DNA from: Pseudomonas haemolytica
GTDB lineage: Bacteria > Pseudomonadota > Gammaproteobacteria > Pseudomonadales > Pseudomonadaceae
Direction: 5' to 3'
Length of the DNA stretch: 64,000 nt
Assembly (NCBI RefSeq): GCF_009659625.1
Contig: NZ_VOIW01000005.1
Location: 310,001 to 374,000, forward strand
Part shown: one piece after another, positions 60,377-64,000 of the stretch
Position numbering within the stretch: position 1 is the first letter of the stretch
Layout of the letters: every line of letters begins with the position of its first letter
Translations under genes and position numbers: made by a program
The notes under the pieces: model-generated
Told to the model about the DNA's origin: nothing
Database searches by the model: none
The model's input: only the letters and a program-made list of their open reading frames with translations

Positions 60377-60898
60377 TTACATCGGTGCTGGCTGGATGAT
60401 CTCGACCCAGTAAGCATCCGGATCCTTGATGAAGGCCAGGCTCTTCATGCGGCCATCCGTCAGGCGCTTCTGGAAATCACAGCCCAAGGCTTCGAAACGC
60501 TCGCACGCAGCGACAATATCCGGCACCGAGATGCAGATATGACCAAAGCCACGCGGGTCGGTGTTGCCATTGTGGTAGGCAAAGTCGGCATCGTTTTCGG
60601 TGCCATGGTTGTGGGTCAGTTCCAGAATGCCCGGGATCGACTTCATCCACTGGGTGCGCTCGGCGGCGTCGGCCGGGATCTGGGCCTTGTCCACCAGGGC
60701 CAGGAAGTACAGGCTGAATTCGGCTTCCGGGAAGTCGCGTTTTTCAACCAGGGAGAAGCCCAGGACGCGGGTGTAGAAATCCAGCGACTTGGTGATGTCC
60801 TTGACCCGCAGCATGGTGTGGTTGAACACGAAGTTCGAGGTTGCGGTGTCAGGTTGGGCAGTGACGCCCGGGAAGGTGTTCAGTTCGTGCAGGCTCAT
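60377..60898 (-). CDS. gloA: Lactoylglutathione lyase (glyoxalase I)
   Basis: 173 residues: NHTMLRVKDITKSLDFYTRVLG, LELTHNHGTE and GFGHICISVPD supply the metal ligands of the vicinal-oxygen-chelate fold. Converts the methylglyoxal-glutathione hemithioacetal to S-lactoylglutathione. CTGGAGGG precedes ATG 60898. The longer 173-aa form is the Zn-type, typical of Pseudomonas GloA members. Confidence 0.95.
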   Translation of the reverse strand: MSLHELNTFPGVTAQPDTATSNFVFNHTMLRVKDITKSLDFYTRVLGFSLVEKRDFPEAEFSLYFLALVDKAQIPADAAERTQWMKSIPGILELTHNHGTENDADFAYHNGNTDPRGFGHICISVPDIVAACERFEALGCDFQKRLTDGRMKSLAFIKDPDAYWVEIIQPAPM

Positions 60899-61075
60899 GG
60901 GCCCTCCAGAAAAAATGGGGCAAAGCGGTCCCTTGGCGTGCGGCAGCCTCCTTGCAGCCGAGCCATGATACGCAAGGCCCGCCGCCTGCGCCAAATGAAA
61001 AAGCGCACAAGGCCCTTGCGAGCGTCAGGGGCTGGGCTGCAAACTTTGGCGCTTGAGCCTTGGGTATTTTTCGCA

Positions 61076-61612
61076 ATGATCGAGTTTCGTAAACCGCTGT
61101 TGAGCGCCGTGTGTGTGTTGTTGTCCAGCCCGTTCGTGCTGGCCGCCGAGCCTGAGGTCCACTGGCCGAGCGGCTGGCAGGTCGAGGAGATCGTGCCTGA
61201 CGGCGAAACGCCCGCAAAACCGCAAGCGGTGTCGCGCCAGCGAGCGATCAAAAATGATGAAAATGGCGCAACCTTGATGGTGATGGAGTTAACCGGCACA
61301 CCGATTGAAGCTGGACATAAAGTTAATCTTCCCGGCGTACTGCTGGAAATGCGCAAATCCATCCAGAAAGACTTTGCCCAAGGCGGTTATCAAAGTGTGT
61401 GCAGCAAGATGCACCCCACCACATTGAGCCGTCTTGACGCACTGGAAACTACATGTGTGATTACCGAGAATGGGCGGCATGTGCTGTCGCAAACATTAGT
61501 GGGGGCGGTGGATGTCGATAAAGCCTATGTATTTTCATACGCAGGCCAGGCGCAAGCTTACGAGGCGAGCAAGGATGAAGTCAGCTCGGTGCGCAACAGC
61601 CTGAAATTATAA
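61076..61612 (+). CDS. DUF4946 periplasmic protein
   Basis: 178 residues with a signal peptide ending VLAAE, then VHWPSGWQVEEIVPDGE and NGATLMVMELTG, matching DUF4946, a family of exported proteins of unknown function. Cysteines C (YQSVCSKMH, LETTCVIT) could form a disulfide. Divergent from gloA with 177 bp between. No strong ribosome binding site. Confidence 0.8.
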   Translation: MIEFRKPLLSAVCVLLSSPFVLAAEPEVHWPSGWQVEEIVPDGETPAKPQAVSRQRAIKNDENGATLMVMELTGTPIEAGHKVNLPGVLLEMRKSIQKDFAQGGYQSVCSKMHPTTLSRLDALETTCVITENGRHVLSQTLVGAVDVDKAYVFSYAGQAQAYEASKDEVSSVRNSLKL

Positions 61613-61679
61613 GCGGATTAAGTTGAGCGAATCTGAACAAAATGAACTATTAGTTAAGTTCGCTTGCGAACCTGCAAAC

Positions 61680-61711
61680 AAAAAGAGCCCCGCGATTGCG
61701 GGGCTCTTTTT
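61680..61711. terminator. Bidirectional terminator
   Basis: A perfect 14-bp stem (AAAAAGAGCCCCGC and its complement) with a GATT loop, between the convergent DUF4946 and mvaT genes. Confidence 0.93.
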
Positions 61712-61724
61712 GTTTGCGTGTAGA

Positions 61725-62090
61725 TCAGCCGCGCAGCCAGGAGTCTACAGTGGCGGCGCCATACTCTTCTTTCCAGGCTTTCAGGCCGCGGTGGTTGCCG
61801 CCTTTGGTTTCGATCAGTTCGCCGGTGTGCGGGTTGTGGTAAACCTTGACCACACGTGCACGCCGCTGTTTAGGTGCTGCAGCGATCGGGGCGCCCGCTT
61901 TATGTGGCTTCGGATCTAGAATGGAGATGACGTCGCGAAGGCTCTTGCCGTAGCTGTCCATCAGCTTCTTGAGTTTTTCTTCGAATTCGATTTCTTTCTT
62001 CAGGCCTGCGTCGTTCTTCAAGGATTCCAGCTGGGCAAGCTGCTCTTGAAGGGCTTTTTCTGCTGCACGAAATTCGGCGAGTCTGGACAA
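61725..62090 (-). CDS. MvaT/MvaU-family nucleoid silencer
   Basis: 121 residues. The N-terminal coiled-coil dimerisation region (SRLAEFRAAEKALQEQLAQLE), linker, and C-terminal DNA-binding motif VYHNPHTGELIETKGGNHRGLKAWKEEYG are of the H-NS-like MvaT family. Closest in sequence pattern to MvaU/MvaV rather than MvaT proper. TTG 62090 is chosen (MSRLAEF), with GGAGTAAAG upstream; an in-frame ATG at 62135 gives an atypical extension. It silences AT-rich DNA such as that at 27180-27290. Confidence 0.93.
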   Translation of the reverse strand: MSRLAEFRAAEKALQEQLAQLESLKNDAGLKKEIEFEEKLKKLMDSYGKSLRDVISILDPKPHKAGAPIAAAPKQRRARVVKVYHNPHTGELIETKGGNHRGLKAWKEEYGAATVDSWLRG

Positions 62091-62286
62091 AATCTTTACT
62101 CCAATAGTGTAGTTGCTGATATCAACTGCAGACAAAGCTATGAGCCAAGAGCGTGAAGGCTACTCAACAAAAATACCGCTCTGCGAGTTCTGCACAGGCA
62201 GGAAAAATTGTAGTAGTTAATGCATCTCGAGTAAATCATGTCTTCTGCCGGGAGTGCAATCTCTCATCCAAAGCAGTCGCGGCTAT

Positions 62287-63828
62287 TCAACGGCTGCCCA
62301 GTGATTTAATGAATTCATCGCAGGGTAACGGTCGGCCGAACAGATAGCCTTGCAAGAAATCCACGCCTTGGGCTACGAGGTATTCACACTGTTCGGCTGT
62401 TTCTACACCTTCTGCAACAATGCCAAGGTCCAGTTTGGCCGACAATTCTATGATGCTGTCAAGAATATGCCGTGACAACGCATCAACACCGATCATGGCG
62501 ACAAAGCTTTGATCAATCTTCAAGTAGTCGACATTGAAGTTGCGCAAGTAACCCAGGCTGGAGTGGCCGGTACCGAAGTCATCAATCGCGATCATCACGC
62601 CCAGTTGATGCAGCGCGTCGAACAGGCTTCGGGTGGTCTCGGTGGGCTCGATCAGCTCGCGCTCAGTCAACTCCAGCACCAGAGTGACATGGCCTGGCGG
62701 GAAGGCGGCGAGGAATTCCCGGCAATCGGTCACCAGTTCGAGGTCCTGGCAGTGGCGTGCGGTGATATTCACGCCGATATGAAAGCCAGGGCTGAAGCGC
62801 TCGGTATGGGGCGCCAGTTGCGCGGCGGTCTGGCGCAGCAGGGCTCGGGTCATCGGCACAATCAAGCCAGAGTCTTCGGCCAGGGGAATAAACAGATCTG
62901 GCCGCACCAGGCCTTCTTTTGGATGTTTCCAGCGCATCAGCACTTCACAGCCGGCCCATTGGCGGGTGTCGCCACGCACTACAGGTTGAAAATACGGGAT
63001 GAATTCGTTGGCACTCAACGCACGTTGCAACTCCTGGGTGGGCGCCGATGAGCGCTTTTGCAGCCAATGAGCCAGGACGCCGGCCAGCACACCAAAGAAC
63101 ACCACCAGGCTGAAGAGTGCTGGATAACGGGCCTGCATATACCGCCAGGTTTCACCCTCTGGCATGCCGGCGTCGACGCTGTAGTGATAACGCCCGGACG
63201 CCAGGTGATGATGGGCCACGGCAAATACTGGCACGGCGTTGTCATGCACTTTGCCGTTGGCATCCAGCCAGTTAGGCCCCACTTGCAGTATCAGATGGGC
63301 GTAACGACTGATCAGGCGCAAGGCATTGGTCAGGTGGTAGCTGTCAACCGAGGCAAACGCGCCTTGGTCTCCCTCTACCAGGCGATACACCAGCAGTGCG
63401 GTATCCGGCGTGACGGGGTTGCCGTTCATCAACCACAGCGACCCGTCCACATAGTCATCCGGGTTGACCGGTGACTGGTAGTTACCACCAAACAGCGAAC
63501 TGCAATAAATGTTTTTCTGCCAGGACAGCGTAGTGGCGCGCACGAAAGGGCGGCGCGTGACCTGTTCGCGCAGCGCCAACTGCACCGCGTTATCACAGGG
63601 CTGGCCAGCCAGCGGCAGCAAGGCCCGGGCGGCGAGGGCAGTGTTGTCGAGCATCAAGTCAAACTGGCGCACCGCTTCCTGAGCTGTCTGCGCAGTGCTT
63701 TGTTCAAGGGTGCGCAGGGCTTGCCAATACAGAATCACAACCCCCAGTAAGACGGGCAGCATGCCGCTGATTGCACTGATGAAATAGCGTGCAACTCGGC
63801 TTCGTGGGCCTTTGGAGGTCAGGGGCAT
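62287..63828 (-). CDS. CSS-motif EAL c-di-GMP phosphodiesterase
   Basis: 513 residues. Two membrane helices (about 15-35 and 235-260) flank a periplasmic domain with two or three cysteines, including IYCSSLFG, the CSS motif that senses redox state. The EAL domain has EVL instead of EAL (GCEVLMRW), with IAIDDFGTGHSSLGYL and VAEGVETAEQ intact. Predicted to hydrolyse c-di-GMP. The ATG at 63828 gives a plausible N-terminus (MPLTSKGPRSR); an upstream ATG at 63879 is possible. Confidence 0.9.
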   Translation of the reverse strand: MPLTSKGPRSRVARYFISAISGMLPVLLGVVILYWQALRTLEQSTAQTAQEAVRQFDLMLDNTALAARALLPLAGQPCDNAVQLALREQVTRRPFVRATTLSWQKNIYCSSLFGGNYQSPVNPDDYVDGSLWLMNGNPVTPDTALLVYRLVEGDQGAFASVDSYHLTNALRLISRYAHLILQVGPNWLDANGKVHDNAVPVFAVAHHHLASGRYHYSVDAGMPEGETWRYMQARYPALFSLVVFFGVLAGVLAHWLQKRSSAPTQELQRALSANEFIPYFQPVVRGDTRQWAGCEVLMRWKHPKEGLVRPDLFIPLAEDSGLIVPMTRALLRQTAAQLAPHTERFSPGFHIGVNITARHCQDLELVTDCREFLAAFPPGHVTLVLELTERELIEPTETTRSLFDALHQLGVMIAIDDFGTGHSSLGYLRNFNVDYLKIDQSFVAMIGVDALSRHILDSIIELSAKLDLGIVAEGVETAEQCEYLVAQGVDFLQGYLFGRPLPCDEFIKSLGSR

Positions 63829-63892
63829 GGGCGCAGTCAATCGCAAAAAAGAGTGGGGTATGCCGATGATAGATGGCATTGCACGGGGGCGC

Positions 63893-64000
63893 TCACTTGT
63901 TTGAAGCGGATTGACCTAGCCGTTCGGTCAGTTGTGGCGGGCATTTCAACTTGGCAACATAAACTTCGTTGCAAGAAGTAAGAGACTCAGGCGCACTCAT
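63893..64000 (-). CDS. Partial minus-strand gene at window edge
   Basis: An open frame runs from the window edge to TGA at 63893. The visible 35 residues are MSAPESLTSCNEVYVAKLKCPPQLTERLGQSASNK in two parts, with the first Met exactly at the edge, so it is either a small gene starting there or the 3' end of a longer one. Cysteines in TSCNE and LKCPP stand out. No assignment is possible. Confidence 0.35.
   Translation of the reverse strand: MSAPESLTSCNEVYVAKLKCPPQLTERLGQSASNK

Overview
This 64 kb window looks like the chromosome of a Pseudomonas of the P. fluorescens group. The reasons are high GC content, strongly codon-biased genes, Pseudomonas-type REP repeats (GGGAGC...GCTCCC cores), an MvaT-family xenogeneic silencer, a CSS-EAL protein and a Gor/GalU/AhpCF/GloA neighbourhood. 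No species name can be proven from the sequence alone. There is no CRISPR array, rRNA operon, intact prophage or insertion sequence.

Layout. (a) 1-3.7 kb: small genes, a LysE exporter, a 27-codon membrane peptide gene, a GATase1-AraC regulator and an ADP-ribosylglycohydrolase. (b) 3.6-11 kb: a trans-4-hydroxy-L-proline catabolic operon on the minus strand (permease, epimerase, deaminase, semialdehyde dehydrogenase, D-hydroxyproline dehydrogenase) with a divergent PAS-AraC regulator; REP elements are embedded in it. (c) 11-18.3 kb: GH13 trehalose synthase, glycine-zipper protein, heat-shock gene with a sigma-32 promoter and a ROSE-like RNA thermometer, LysR regulator, CHASE4/PAS/GGDEF/EAL protein. 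(d) 18.4-23.6 kb: a Pho-box-preceded pstSCAB operon lacking phoU, followed by a Fic-like protein with a degenerate active site and a HAD-like protein. (e) 23.7-28.4 kb: MerR/nitroreductase pair, RclC-like membrane protein, an orphan serralysin protease without its secretion genes, and an AT-rich zone holding a truncated paralogue and a secreted DUF3757-like protein. (f) 28.4-36.5 kb: SRAP protein, tRNA-Leu(UAA), several small envelope or unknown genes, and an MgtA-type Mg2+ P-type ATPase with a long upstream region. (g) 36.8-45.4 kb: LysE exporter, arsRBC, AzlCD, a small lipoprotein, a DUF1275 protein, an ABC-F ATPase and a topoisomerase IB. (h) 45.5-52.9 kb: modABC with a ModE-type operator, nitronate monooxygenase, and an alkylation-repair group (DUF1883, 55-aa ORF, alkB, ada). 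(i) 53-64 kb: galU, gor, a KfrA-like/tyrosine-recombinase divergent pair, ahpC (OxyR-type box) and ahpF, gloA, DUF4946 protein, mvaT-type gene, CSS-EAL protein.

How the genes fit together: hydroxyproline is imported by the permease, epimerised to the D form, oxidised, deaminated and converted to 2-oxoglutarate. The pst, mod and mgtA loci are nutrient-scavenging transport systems, each with a visible or plausible control site. gor, ahpC, ahpF and gloA form a peroxide/thiol/electrophile defence neighbourhood. The most interesting unexplained items are the Fic-like/HAD pair in the pst operon, the Ada protein that has lost three of the four zinc cysteines, the chromosomal KfrA/recombinase pair with GTAC-rich operator-like DNA, the truncated paralogue of a lipoprotein gene, and several very small or leader-type elements.
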